Source of the DNA: an uncultured Clostridia bacterium
Lineage (GTDB): Bacteria > Bacillota > Clostridia > Christensenellales > Aristaeellaceae
Direction of reading: 5' to 3'
DNA: 14,907 bases
Assembly (NCBI GenBank): GCA_947600345.1
Contig: CANQGC010000045.1
Coordinates: forward strand, 1-14,907
The stretch's first letter is position 1. Every line of letters begins with the position of its first letter. Shown one piece after another: positions 6,540 through 13,294 of this stretch. Position numbers and translations under genes: made by a program. The notes below the pieces were generated by a model that worked only from the letters and a program-made list of their open reading frames with translations, searched no databases and was not told the origin of the DNA.

Positions 6540-6609
6540 AGCACCCTCCATTCGTGATTTCATCCGGCGTGCAGGATTCGCGCCGAAACATTTGAAGGGG
6601 GAAGCATCC

Positions 6610-8205
6610 ATGGCAAAGTACATCTTCGTGACCGGCGGCGTGGCCTCGTCGCTGGGCAAGGGCATCACGGCGGCGTCGCTGGGGCGGCTGCTCAAGGCGC
6701 GCGGCTACTCGGTCACCATCCAGAAGTTCGACCCCTACCTCAACGTGGACCCCGGCACCATGAACCCCTACCAGCACGGCGAGGTGTTCGTCACCGAGGA
6801 CGGCATGGAGACCGACCTGGACCTGGGCCACTACGAGCGCTTCATCGACGAGAACCTCACCCGCTACTCCTCCGTCACCTCCGGCCAGATCTTCTACGCC
6901 GTGCTCGACCGGGAGCGCAGCGGCGGCTACAACGGCGGCACCGTGCAGATCATCCCCCACGTCACCAACGAGATCAAGGACAAGCTCTACCGCATCGCCC
7001 ACGACCGGGACGTGGTCATCACCGAGATCGGCGGCACCATCGGCGATATCGAGGGCCAGTCCTTCATCGAGGCCATCCGCCAGTTCCAGTGGGAGGTGCC
7101 GCGCGGCGACGTGCTGTTCATCCACGTGTCACTGCTGCCCTACCTGAAGTCCTCCCAGGAATTGAAGACCAAGCCCACCCAGCACTCGGTCAAGCAGCTG
7201 CAGTCCCAGGGCATCCAGCCCAACATGCTGGTCTGCCGCAGCGACTACCCCGTGCCCCAGGAGATGCGCGAAAAGCTGGCCCAGTTCTGCAACGTGCCCG
7301 CCAAGTACATCATCCAAAACCTCGACGCCGAGACGCTCTACGAGGTCCCGCTGATGCTCGAGGGCGAAGGCTTCGCCGATAAGGTCTGCGAGGCGCTGGG
7401 GCTCGAGATTCGCGAGCCCGACCTGCGCGACTGGCGCGAGGTGGTGGAGCGCTTCCGCAGGCCCGAGCGCGAGGTCACCATCGCGCTGGTGGGCAAGTAC
7501 ATCCAGCTCCACGACGCCTACCTCTCCGTGGCCGAGGCGCTGCGCCACGGCGGCATCGCCCACCGCGCGCATGTCAACATCCAATGGGTGCAGGCCGACG
7601 ACCTGACCGAGGAGGGCGCGAACCTGGACGAAATCTTCGCAAACGTGGACGGCATACTCGTCCCCGGCGGCTTCGGCAGCCGCGGCGTGGAGGGCAAGAT
7701 GCTGGCGGCGAAGTACGCCCGGGAGCACAACATCCCCTACCTGGGCATCTGCCTGGGCCTGCAGATCGCGGTGATCGAATTCATGCGCAACGTCTGCGGG
7801 CTGAAGGGCGCCGATTCCACCGAGTTCAACCCGGACACCCCCGACCCGGTGATCGACATCATGGAGGACCAGAAGGGCAAGGTGCAGACCGGCGGCACCA
7901 TGCGCCTGGGCCACTACCGCTGCGCGCTCAAGCCCGGCACGAAGGCGCGGGAGCTCTACGGCACGGACGCGGTAGAGGAGCGGCACCGGCACCGCTTCGA
8001 GTTCAATAACCGGTACCTGAACGCGATGGAGGCCCACGGCATGATCGCCTCCGGCCGCAACGAGGAGCGCGATCTGGTGGAGATGGTGGAGCTGAAGGAG
8101 CACCCGTGGTTCGTGGCGTGCCAGTTCCACCCGGAGTTTAAGTCCAGGCCGAACCGCCCGCACCCGCTGTTCGCGGGATTGATCGGCGCAGCGCTGGAAC
8201 ACTAG
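6610..8205 (+). CDS. pyrG: CTP synthase
   Basis: Makes CTP from UTP, ATP and glutamine, the last step of pyrimidine nucleotide synthesis, in the cytoplasm. The 531 aa match the usual 530-550. The N-terminal synthetase domain opens with KYIFVTGGVASSLGKG, the nucleotide-binding loop. The C-terminal class I glutaminase carries the nucleophile C381 in GICLGLQ and the H507/E509 pair in HPEF. The start at 6610 follows AAGGGGG at a suitable distance; an in-frame ATG 18 nt upstream overlaps that site. The gene is single, with its own strong promoter, a structured leader and a repeat tag 7 nt after the stop. All catalytic residues appear intact. Confidence 0.98.
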   Translation: MAKYIFVTGGVASSLGKGITAASLGRLLKARGYSVTIQKFDPYLNVDPGTMNPYQHGEVFVTEDGMETDLDLGHYERFIDENLTRYSSVTSGQIFYAVLDRERSGGYNGGTVQIIPHVTNEIKDKLYRIAHDRDVVITEIGGTIGDIEGQSFIEAIRQFQWEVPRGDVLFIHVSLLPYLKSSQELKTKPTQHSVKQLQSQGIQPNMLVCRSDYPVPQEMREKLAQFCNVPAKYIIQNLDAETLYEVPLMLEGEGFADKVCEALGLEIREPDLRDWREVVERFRRPEREVTIALVGKYIQLHDAYLSVAEALRHGGIAHRAHVNIQWVQADDLTEEGANLDEIFANVDGILVPGGFGSRGVEGKMLAAKYAREHNIPYLGICLGLQIAVIEFMRNVCGLKGADSTEFNPDTPDPVIDIMEDQKGKVQTGGTMRLGHYRCALKPGTKARELYGTDAVEERHRHRFEFNNRYLNAMEAHGMIASGRNEERDLVEMVELKEHPWFVACQFHPEFKSRPNRPHPLFAGLIGAALEH

Positions 8206-8212
8206 GCGGCAG

Positions 8213-8353
8213 CAGAAGGGAGAATCCAAGGAACCTCAGGTTCCTTGAAGGTTGGAAACCCAAAGGGTTTCCAAGTTCGGCCCTTAGGCCGAACCGCACC
8301 GGCTCAAATCGAAGATTTGAGGCGGCGCGCCGCTAGGTCTGGGCGGAGCCCAG
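8213..8353 (+). repeat. Sense-oriented 3'-UTR hairpin repeat, copy D
   Basis: The tag starts at 8213, 7 nt after the pyrG stop. Hairpins follow with arms 8227-8235/8239-8247, 8252-8261/8265-8274 (10-bp stem, AAA loop), 8275-8282/8287-8294, 8303-8310/8314-8321 and 8339-8344/8348-8353. The 70-bp module found in the other three copies is absent. Confidence 0.8.
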
Positions 8354-8372
8354 CGTAACCCCCGTAGCCAAA

Positions 8373-8415
8373 CGTCAAAGGGAGGGACCCCCTCTGGGGG
8401 CCCCTCCCTTTGACG
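8373..8415 (+). terminator. Long GC-rich hairpin downstream of pyrG
   Basis: Arms 8373-8386 and 8402-8415 pair perfectly over 14 bp. One mismatch and a further CCCCC/GGGGG stem follow, closed by a TCT loop. No T-tract follows, so it is a candidate transcript end or stabiliser rather than a sure terminator. I see nothing in 8416-8569. Confidence 0.4.
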
Positions 8416-8569
8416 CTCTCGCCCCGGTACGCCACCCTCACCTTCTTCAAGCACCTGCAGTCCCTTCGATCTTCGCTCTGTTTTCGCTTCACCCGCCCGC
8501 GCAATTGCGAACTCCGCGCGACAGCAGCGTGAAAAACTCTCGCAAACGCCCTACTCCCCGCGATTTTAC

Positions 8570-8599
8570 TTGACTTTTGCCCCGCGCATGCCGTATAAT
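8570..8599 (+). promoter_or_regulatory. tRNA-Ser promoter
   Basis: -35 TTGACT (8570-8575), an 18-bp spacer and a perfect -10 TATAAT (8594-8599). The start would be about 5 nt before the mature tRNA. Confidence 0.8.
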
Positions 8600-8610
8600 A
8601 AACAAGCCAT

Positions 8611-8701
8611 GGAGGTGTATCGAAGTGGTCATAACGGCCTCGACTCGAAATCGAGTGATCCAGAGATGGGTCCGTGGGTTCGAATCCCACCGCCTCCGCC
8701 A
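8611..8701 (+). tRNA. tRNA-Ser (anticodon CGA)
   Basis: A 91-nt class II tRNA. The acceptor stem is 8611-8617 with 8691-8697 (one G-U pair). The anticodon stem CTCGA/TCGAG is 8639-8643 with 8651-8655, with CGA at 8646-8648 reading UCG. A long variable arm follows. The T arm is 8674-8690 with TTCGAAT in the loop. Discriminator G8698 and an encoded CCA (8699-8701) complete it. Its last 23 bases are the left attachment site of the integrated element, and the gene remains intact. Confidence 0.96.
8679..8701 (+). mobile_element. attL core, 23 bp, inside tRNA-Ser
   Basis: Identical to 14652-14674; identity stops at 8678 versus 14651 and at 8702 versus 14675. It spans the T loop, the right acceptor arm and the CCA, the usual target of tyrosine integrases of this type. 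Confidence 0.9.
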
Positions 8702-8706
8702 TATAA

Positions 8707-8740
8707 AAAGCCCGAAAATACAGCGTTTTCGGGCTTTCTT
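8707..8740. terminator. Bidirectional terminator at the element's left end
   Basis: A 12-bp perfect stem (8707-8718 with 8726-8737) with a 7-nt loop. It has TTTCTT on the plus side and TTTTTAT on the minus side. It lies between the convergent tRNA-Ser and integrase genes and can end both. It belongs to the element, not to the original tRNA locus. Confidence 0.85.
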
Positions 8741-8759
8741 CATGTTCAAAATGACCGTT

Positions 8760-8779
8760 TGACCCCTAAATTTACCCCT
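8760..8779. other. Left integrase arm-type repeats
   Basis: Two ACCCC motifs start at 8762 and 8774, 12 bp apart. The 20-bp segment matches 14514-14533 at 17 positions. Paired short repeats near both ends of an element are typical arm-binding sites of tyrosine integrases. The function is inferred. Confidence 0.65.
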
Positions 8780-8796
8780 ACCAGCTTTTTTTACTC

Positions 8797-9963
8797 TTAC
8801 TTTTGGTTGCTAATGAGCGCTTGCATCCGGCGAGCCGAGGCTTCTTGCATGGATTTTGTGACGTGCGCATAAACAGTCATACTAAAGCCCGGCGTTGCAT
8901 GACCGAGGTTTTGTTGCAGCGTTTTCGAATCATCCCCCGCCATTATCGAGAGCACCGCGTAACTATGTCGCAGATCGTGAAAACGCTTTTCGGGAAGCCC
9001 CGCCTTTTCCAATGCCTTTTTAAGATGCTTCAACACAACACGGAAACAGAGGTGTGACCCTGTTTCGGAAGTGAATACCAAGTCGGGAAATTCCCCTTCA
9101 TCCCACAAAGACCCAACGCGGAGCCGATCTTGAAGCTGGGCAATTCGACGTTCCCGCAGCCAATCCATTACAAAGGGCGCGGGCTGAATTGTGCGCGGTT
9201 TGTCATTCTTCAAAGTGCTAAACTGATAGCCCGCATTTTCTCCCCTTGTCATAGTCAGTTGTTTGTTGATCGTGATCGTTCCCCGGTCAAAGTCAACGCA
9301 ATCCCACGTCAAGCCGAGGATTTCCCCGTGGCGCAGCCCGGTAAACAAATCAACCTTAAATACTGACGAATAAACATCATCCCCTAGCGAATCACGGAAA
9401 GTTATTGCTTCCGGCATATCAAACGGTTGAATTTCTGTTTTTTCAAACCTCGGTAGTGTGCAAGCCTCGGTCGGATTGTTGCGGATATAGCCCAACTTGA
9501 CGGCTTGCTTCAATAGCTGATGCAACACGCCGTTGACATTGCGAACGGATTTCGCAGAAATCGGCTTCTCACCGCGCTGCAAGTCGTTATAGAATTTCTG
9601 AATCATCGAAGGGGTGAGCGCGCTCAACTTCACCGAACCCAACGCGGGCAGAATATGATTTCGGAAATCCGATTCATACCGCGCCCGGGTGGAGGGCTTC
9701 ACGTCGGGCGTGTATTCCCGCAGCCATTCCTCGCTCCATTGCTTCACCGTGAGCTTTGACGGTTGCGTATAAATGCCTTCATCCACTTCGACAAGGATTT
9801 TCTGCATCGCTTGACGGACTTCCTTTTGCGTCGCCCCGTAGACGGATTTCCGAATCGGTTTACCCGTGCCCGGATTCGTCCCCAGCGTAACGCGCCCTTC
9901 CCAGCGACCGTCTGCCCGCTGGCGAATTGTCCCGGCATTGTTCGCGGCTTTTTTCTTTGCCAT
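8797..9963 (-). CDS. int: Tyrosine recombinase / site-specific integrase
   Basis: Catalyses insertion and, with an excisionase, excision of the element at tRNA-Ser. The 388-aa protein has an AP2-like arm-binding N-terminus (about 10-60, GTIRQRADGRW then KSVYGATQKEV). A SAM-like core-binding domain (about 70-165) and a C-terminal catalytic domain follow. Catalytic residues visible are R211 (TGLRHGEI), K252, H329 and R332 (HDLRHSYA), H355 (LGH) and the nucleophile Y365 (TVYAHV). The start at 9963 is fixed by GAGGAGGT 7 nt upstream; an in-frame ATG at 9987 lacks one. It ends about 95 bp from attL, the normal place for such a gene, and lies 34 nt after the repressor gene in the same leftward operon. 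Confidence 0.97.
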   Translation of the reverse strand: MAKKKAANNAGTIRQRADGRWEGRVTLGTNPGTGKPIRKSVYGATQKEVRQAMQKILVEVDEGIYTQPSKLTVKQWSEEWLREYTPDVKPSTRARYESDFRNHILPALGSVKLSALTPSMIQKFYNDLQRGEKPISAKSVRNVNGVLHQLLKQAVKLGYIRNNPTEACTLPRFEKTEIQPFDMPEAITFRDSLGDDVYSSVFKVDLFTGLRHGEILGLTWDCVDFDRGTITINKQLTMTRGENAGYQFSTLKNDKPRTIQPAPFVMDWLRERRIAQLQDRLRVGSLWDEGEFPDLVFTSETGSHLCFRVVLKHLKKALEKAGLPEKRFHDLRHSYAVLSIMAGDDSKTLQQNLGHATPGFSMTVYAHVTKSMQEASARRMQALISNQK

Positions 9964-9997
9964 TGTTTGTACCTCCTCAAAATGCAATCGCTATGTT

Positions 9998-10582
9998 TTA
10001 TTTGATTCCAATTTCGTATAAATGCTTTGAAACTTCCTCAAACAGTTTTCTTGATGCTTCCTTTGCACCGAATTTGAATAGATTCTCCATATCCTCAGCC
10101 GGAAACGGACTTTCCTCTTCTTTCAATCTTGCCATTATGTTTTGTGCAATCAGTATTCCTCGGTTGTCGGCATAGCGGACACTTTTTACGATGTACTCAA
10201 TGAACTTTCCAAAATTTGGAGATGCAAGTATAGCGTTTACAGCCTCGGCGTTGTCTTTTGTGAGTTTTTGGAGCGATTTCAAAGCCTTTTCAGAAATCCC
10301 TGCGCAACTACACGCATTTTGTACATCCAAGTCCCTTGATTGAACCTCTGTACGGTCAATCAAATAATCTGCCTGCACGTCGAAAAAATCAGCAATCTTT
10401 TTCAGACAGTTTATGTCCGGCACACTCTGCCCTCCGATATACAAACTAATTGTTTGTGGACGCATCCCCACAACGGCTGCAAGTTGCCTTTGCGTCACGT
10501 TCCGTTCTTCCATAAGCCCACGCAATCTAGTTGGAAATACATCGGTTTCTGTTTCATAGCGCGGTTTCGCTTTTCTTGTCAT
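9998..10582 (-). CDS. XRE/Cro-CI-type repressor
   Basis: A 194-aa DNA-binding protein with an N-terminal helix-turn-helix domain at about residues 16-75 (RLRGLMEERNVTQRQLAAVVG, then a QTISLYIGG recognition helix). The alpha-helical C-terminal part of about 110 residues has no recognisable peptidase or metal site, so it does not look like a LexA/CI-type self-cleaving repressor. If it is a satellite master repressor (Stl-like), relief could come through a protein partner; that is speculation. The start at 10582 has GGGAGG 8 nt upstream. It is transcribed leftward with int from the promoter at 10677-10705, facing the rightward operon promoter, the layout of a lysogeny-type switch. Confidence 0.88.
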   Translation of the reverse strand: MTRKAKPRYETETDVFPTRLRGLMEERNVTQRQLAAVVGMRPQTISLYIGGQSVPDINCLKKIADFFDVQADYLIDRTEVQSRDLDVQNACSCAGISEKALKSLQKLTKDNAEAVNAILASPNFGKFIEYIVKSVRYADNRGILIAQNIMARLKEEESPFPAEDMENLFKFGAKEASRKLFEEVSKHLYEIGIK

Positions 10583-10608
10583 GATACCATCCTCCCACAC
10601 TGAAAGTG

Positions 10609-10722
10609 CGTTTCTGTTGAACTTTCCGTCATGCGCTTCGAAACGCTTGACTTTTCGTTTCTGTTGTCCTACAATGATTATAGCAAGTAAAACGAAACTT
10701 GTCAAGCAAAAGAGAAACGAAA
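10609..10722. promoter_or_regulatory. Face-to-face promoters and operator-like repeats of the element's switch
   Basis: Rightward promoter: TTGACT (10647-10652), 17 bp, TACAAT (10670-10675). Leftward promoter: TTGACA (10700-10705), 17 bp, TATAAT (10677-10682). The -10 boxes are one base apart. TTTCGTTT occurs within both spacers. TTTCGTTTCT occurs at 10653-10662 and inverted at 10713-10722, and CGTTTCTGTTG occurs at 10609-10619 and 10656-10666. These are likely binding sites of the adjacent repressor. Confidence 0.8.
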
Positions 10723-10736
10723 GGAGCGAATTTAAT

Positions 10737-10901
10737 TTGAATCAGAGTAACAAGCCATTGACCCAACAAGAACGCGAAACAAGAGCACAGTATTTTCGGG
10801 AATGGAGAGCAAAGAACAAAGATAAGGTGCGAATCTATAATCAGAATTATTGGCGAAAGAGAGCATCTTTGCAGGCAAAGGAAGATGAAAACAATGGATG
10901 A
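10737..10901 (+). CDS. Short ORF, 54 aa, first gene of the rightward operon
   Basis: Probably starts at TTG 10737, 10 nt after AAAGGAG; no ATG in this frame lies between the promoter and the gene body. The product is very basic and hydrophilic, with the pattern QYFREWRAKNKDKVRIYNQNY, a motif I recall in short Firmicute phage and element proteins of unknown function. It overlaps the next gene by 17 nt, so the two should be co-translated. It could be a small nucleic-acid-binding protein; nothing more can be said. Confidence 0.6.
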   Translation: MNQSNKPLTQQERETRAQYFREWRAKNKDKVRIYNQNYWRKRASLQAKEDENNG

Positions 10902-11085
10902 ATTTAATCAAAAGCTGGCGTACAACGTGGATGAACTAAGCCGGATTCTAGGTGTTTCAAAACCGCTTGCCTATGCTCTAACAAAAAAGACCGGATTCCC
11001 TGCCGTCAAGGTTTCGGAACGACGAATTATAATTCCTGCCGATGCTTTGCGCGAATGGTTAGATCGTGCTTCAAGGGAGGCTTGA
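10885..11085 (+). CDS. Excisionase-like helix-turn-helix protein
   Basis: A 66-aa MerR-like/HTH_17 DNA-binding protein. Residues about 12-32 (NVDELSRILGVSKPLAYAL) form the helix-turn-helix. The KVSERRIIIPADALREWLD segment is the wing and helix typical of excisionase-family proteins. In such elements these proteins bend DNA at attachment sites to direct the integrase to excision, or act as transcriptional regulators. ATG 10885 directly follows AAAGGA, and ATG 10894 has more usual spacing, so the start is uncertain by three codons. It is followed after 4 nt by the replication gene. Confidence 0.85.
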   Translation: MKTMDEFNQKLAYNVDELSRILGVSKPLAYALTKKTGFPAVKVSERRIIIPADALREWLDRASREA

Positions 11086-11089
11086 CCCG

Positions 11090-11869
11090 GTGGCCGTTCG
11101 GCGAATGATTCATCGAGATATTGTTTGTTCCGACGAATTCATTTCAATGTCCTACGCTGCACAAGCTCTTTTCCTTCAATTCACGATAGAAGCGGATGAA
11201 TTTGGCTTTGTCGCAGGGGCAAAGAGAATCATGCGGGCAATCAATGTTGACGATAGTATTCTATCAGAATTGATAACGGCAGATTTCGTTTATCGGTTCA
11301 ATTCAGGTGTTGTTTTGATGCGTGATTGGGATAGAGCGAACACAAGGAAGAATGACAGGCAGCACAAAGTCGCCTTTCCCCATGAATATGCTATGCTTGA
11401 AAAAGACGAAAATGGGAGATACATCATTATGGATTCCGCTGGAATCCGCTGGAATCCAATGGAATCCGAGAATAGCCCAGCCCAGCAGAGCATAGCCCAG
11501 CAGAAGTATATTAGCCCTGTTGCAACCGTTTCACATCCCGGTCTTGATACTCTCGAAACCTACAAACACCCTCGCTTTATTCCCCCATCTTTGAAGCAGG
11601 TTCAAGATTATATTGCAGAACACAATCTCAATGTTAATGGGCAACGTTTTATTAGCTATTACAAAGCAAGAGGCTGGAAGATGGGAAATAACCCGATGCA
11701 AGATTGGGAAGCAGCTTTAGACTATTGGAACACCCAAAAACAAGGAAATGGAGGTATAGGACTTGGCCGAGATGGAGTCGCTGGAAGCGATTCTGCAACC
11801 GATGATTGGTCGAATATCGACCCAGAACGGAAACAGCTTTTTGAACAAGCCTTTGCAGAAGGAACTTAA
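11090..11869 (+). CDS. DnaD-like phage replisome organizer
   Basis: A 259-aa replication initiator of the phage replisome organizer/DnaD type. It presumably binds the element's origin and recruits the helicase loader encoded next. The N-terminus RRMIHRDIVCSDEFISMSYAAQALFLQF and the following winged-helix region (to about residue 100) match the N-terminal domain I recall from Firmicute phages. The C-terminal part (PSLKQVQDYIAEHNLNVNG ... KMGNNPMQDWEAALDYW) resembles the conserved tail of these proteins. I chose GTG 11090 because GGGAGG lies about 10 nt upstream; GTG 11066 would overlap the previous gene without such a site. The linker DNA contains tandem 10-bp repeats (11431-11470). Confidence 0.85.
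   Translation: MAVRRMIHRDIVCSDEFISMSYAAQALFLQFTIEADEFGFVAGAKRIMRAINVDDSILSELITADFVYRFNSGVVLMRDWDRANTRKNDRQHKVAFPHEYAMLEKDENGRYIIMDSAGIRWNPMESENSPAQQSIAQQKYISPVATVSHPGLDTLETYKHPRFIPPSLKQVQDYIAEHNLNVNGQRFISYYKARGWKMGNNPMQDWEAALDYWNTQKQGNGGIGLGRDGVAGSDSATDDWSNIDPERKQLFEQAFAEGT
11431..11504 (+). repeat. Iteron-like repeats inside the replication initiator gene
   Basis: Four consecutive 10-bp units with consensus GGAATCCGNN occupy 11431-11470. ATAGCCCAGC follows at 11472-11481 and 11492-11501, and CCCAGCAGA at 11481-11489 and 11496-11504. They encode a low-complexity linker. Origins inside initiator genes are well known (for example in lambda O), so this is a candidate origin. Confidence 0.6.
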
Positions 11870-11873
11870 CTAT

Positions 11874-12635
11874 GTGGAATCTTACACCGCTCCAAACAAT
11901 CCCATTCGCCTACACGATGAAGCCCACGGCGTGACCCTCGTGATTGGTGAGGATGAAGTCCCGAGATTTCAAGCAGACCCGGAGATACTTTTTGCAGATT
12001 GTCCCGCCACATTGAACGGCGTTCCGACTTTCTTCCAGAATCGCCGATTTGAACATTTCCGCCCGGAGTATTATTCAGCACCGAATCAAGGTACAGCGCG
12101 GGAAGTTCTCAAAATCGTGCAACGATACGTTGAAAGATTCGACGAAATCAGAAAAACCCATCGCGGTTGCGGCCTCTATCTTTGGTCGCGTGAACGCGGC
12201 AGCGGCAAAACCTTCCTTGCCTCAATCCTCGGAAATTCCCTTGCCGAGGCAGGAAAACGGGTTGTCTGGTATTCAATGCCGGAACTACTTCGCAGCATCA
12301 AGGCGAGCTTTGACAAAGAAAGCTATGATCGAAAGACCGATGAAGTGGAGCGGGCACAACGCGCCGAGGTGCTAATTCTTGACGATATAGGCGCTGAAAA
12401 GAAATCCGAATGGGTGAATGAAATCCTGTTTTCAATCGTGGATGAACGACTAAAGACCTGCCGCCCAACAATCTTCACCGCCAACGCCGAGCCGGATAAC
12501 CTCGGATATGGCCCTCGGATTTCAGATCGAATTGCAAGCGCAACGCTTGACCTCCATCTGCCCGAGGAGCGTGTCCGCCGATTGGTAGCAAGTGCAGGCA
12601 AAGAACAGTTGCGAAAGCAGCTAATCGAAGCGTAA
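11874..12635 (+). CDS. DnaC/IstB-like AAA+ helicase loader
   Basis: A 253-aa AAA+ ATPase expected to load the host replicative helicase at the element's origin together with the DnaD-like protein. The Walker A region is SRERGSGKT (105-113, with K112), Walker B is VLILDD (166-171) and sensor 1 lies in TIFTANAEP (N204). A conserved RISDRI (215-220) supplies the likely arginine finger. The first glycine of the usual Walker A GxxGxGKT is Arg here (R106), though the essential GSGKT is kept. The start is GTG 11874, 10 nt after AAGGA and 4 nt past the previous stop. An upstream ATG at 11763 would overlap the neighbour by over 100 nt. Confidence 0.93.
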   Translation: MESYTAPNNPIRLHDEAHGVTLVIGEDEVPRFQADPEILFADCPATLNGVPTFFQNRRFEHFRPEYYSAPNQGTAREVLKIVQRYVERFDEIRKTHRGCGLYLWSRERGSGKTFLASILGNSLAEAGKRVVWYSMPELLRSIKASFDKESYDRKTDEVERAQRAEVLILDDIGAEKKSEWVNEILFSIVDERLKTCRPTIFTANAEPDNLGYGPRISDRIASATLDLHLPEERVRRLVASAGKEQLRKQLIEA

Positions 12636-12688
12636 ACCGATAAAAAATGATAAAAAGCGATAATTCGCAGAAATGGAGATGAATATTT
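12636..12688 (+). repeat. AT-rich phased GATAA repeats
   Basis: GATAA occurs at 12639, 12649 and 12659, exactly 10 bp apart, in the AT-rich gap between the helicase loader and the small-terminase-like gene. Helical phasing hints at a protein-binding, curved or melting site (origin or packaging site). This is inference. Confidence 0.45.
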
Positions 12689-13066
12689 ATGACGGATAAG
12701 AAGGAAAAAGCCTTGCGCGCTATGCTGACTTCCAGCACCCGACGCGAGGCCGCAATGAAAGCTAAAATCACAGAGGCTACATTACGAGGCTATTTAAGCG
12801 ACGATGATTTCAAAGAAGCATATGAACGCATATTAGCGCAGCTTCTTGATGAAGCCGTCACATCGGCAAAAATGGCCCTCTCGCCGGCTTTAACCGTGTT
12901 GATGGAAATAGCCGAGGATGCTATGGAAGCCGCTCCTGCGCGCGTTTCAGCGGCTAGAGGTGTACTAGAATTTGCCCTGCGAATCATTGAAAAGAATGAA
13001 ACCGCCCGAAAGCTGGCTGAGCTTGAAGACGTGCTCCGCAGACTCGAAGAAGGGCAAAACAGGTGA
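12689..13066 (+). CDS. phBC6A51 / small-terminase-like helix-turn-helix protein
   Basis: A 125-aa protein with an N-terminal helix-turn-helix (about residues 6-45: KALRAMLTSSTRREAAMKA, then a TEATLRGYL recognition helix). A helical C-terminal part with ARVSAARGVLEFALRIIE and a Leu-rich coiled end follows. It matches my memory of the phBC6A51 HTH family, whose members resemble phage small terminase subunits. In PICI satellites, a small terminase redirects the helper's packaging to satellite DNA, so that role is attractive here but not shown. A general transcription or replication accessory role is also possible. GGAG lies 10 nt before the ATG. Its stop overlaps the GTG of the next gene. Confidence 0.75.
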   Translation: MTDKKEKALRAMLTSSTRREAAMKAKITEATLRGYLSDDDFKEAYERILAQLLDEAVTSAKMALSPALTVLMEIAEDAMEAAPARVSAARGVLEFALRIIEKNETARKLAELEDVLRRLEEGQNR

Positions 13067-13284
13067 CAATCAAAGAGTTACAGGCCCGAGTTGACCGCCT
13101 ACGTCCGCGTCCGACAATGATTCTATGCAGGCTGGCGAGCGGCGACGAAACAGAAATCACGGCGAATGAATTTATATCACGTGACGATGTTGATTTTATT
13201 CGGCTTGCAGAAGGAAACGATTTGCGGCAGGTGGCGGCGATTCTGGACAAGTTGGCGGGCGGCGACAAATGCGCAATAAAGTGA
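13063..13284 (+). CDS. Small hypothetical protein, 73 aa
   Basis: Starts at a GTG that overlaps the previous stop (GTGA), so it is probably translationally coupled to the small-terminase-like gene. The product has an N-terminal helix (KELQARVDRL), a beta-rich centre (MILCRLASGDETEITANEFIS) and a C-terminal helix. I recognise no family. A role beside the small-terminase-like protein is suggested only by coupling. Confidence 0.65.
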   Translation: MTIKELQARVDRLRPRPTMILCRLASGDETEITANEFISRDDVDFIRLAEGNDLRQVAAILDKLAGGDKCAIK

Positions 13285-13294
13285 GGTGTAATCA

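Noticed and set aside
7129..8229. 366-aa minus-strand open frame within pyrG
   Set aside because: It is the complement of the CTP synthase gene, with shadow-like composition and no ribosome binding site.
8304..8749. Minus-strand frames over tRNA-Ser
   Set aside because: They read through the antisense of the tRNA and hairpin repeats, giving the RWDSNPRT-type peptide familiar from tRNA antisense translations.
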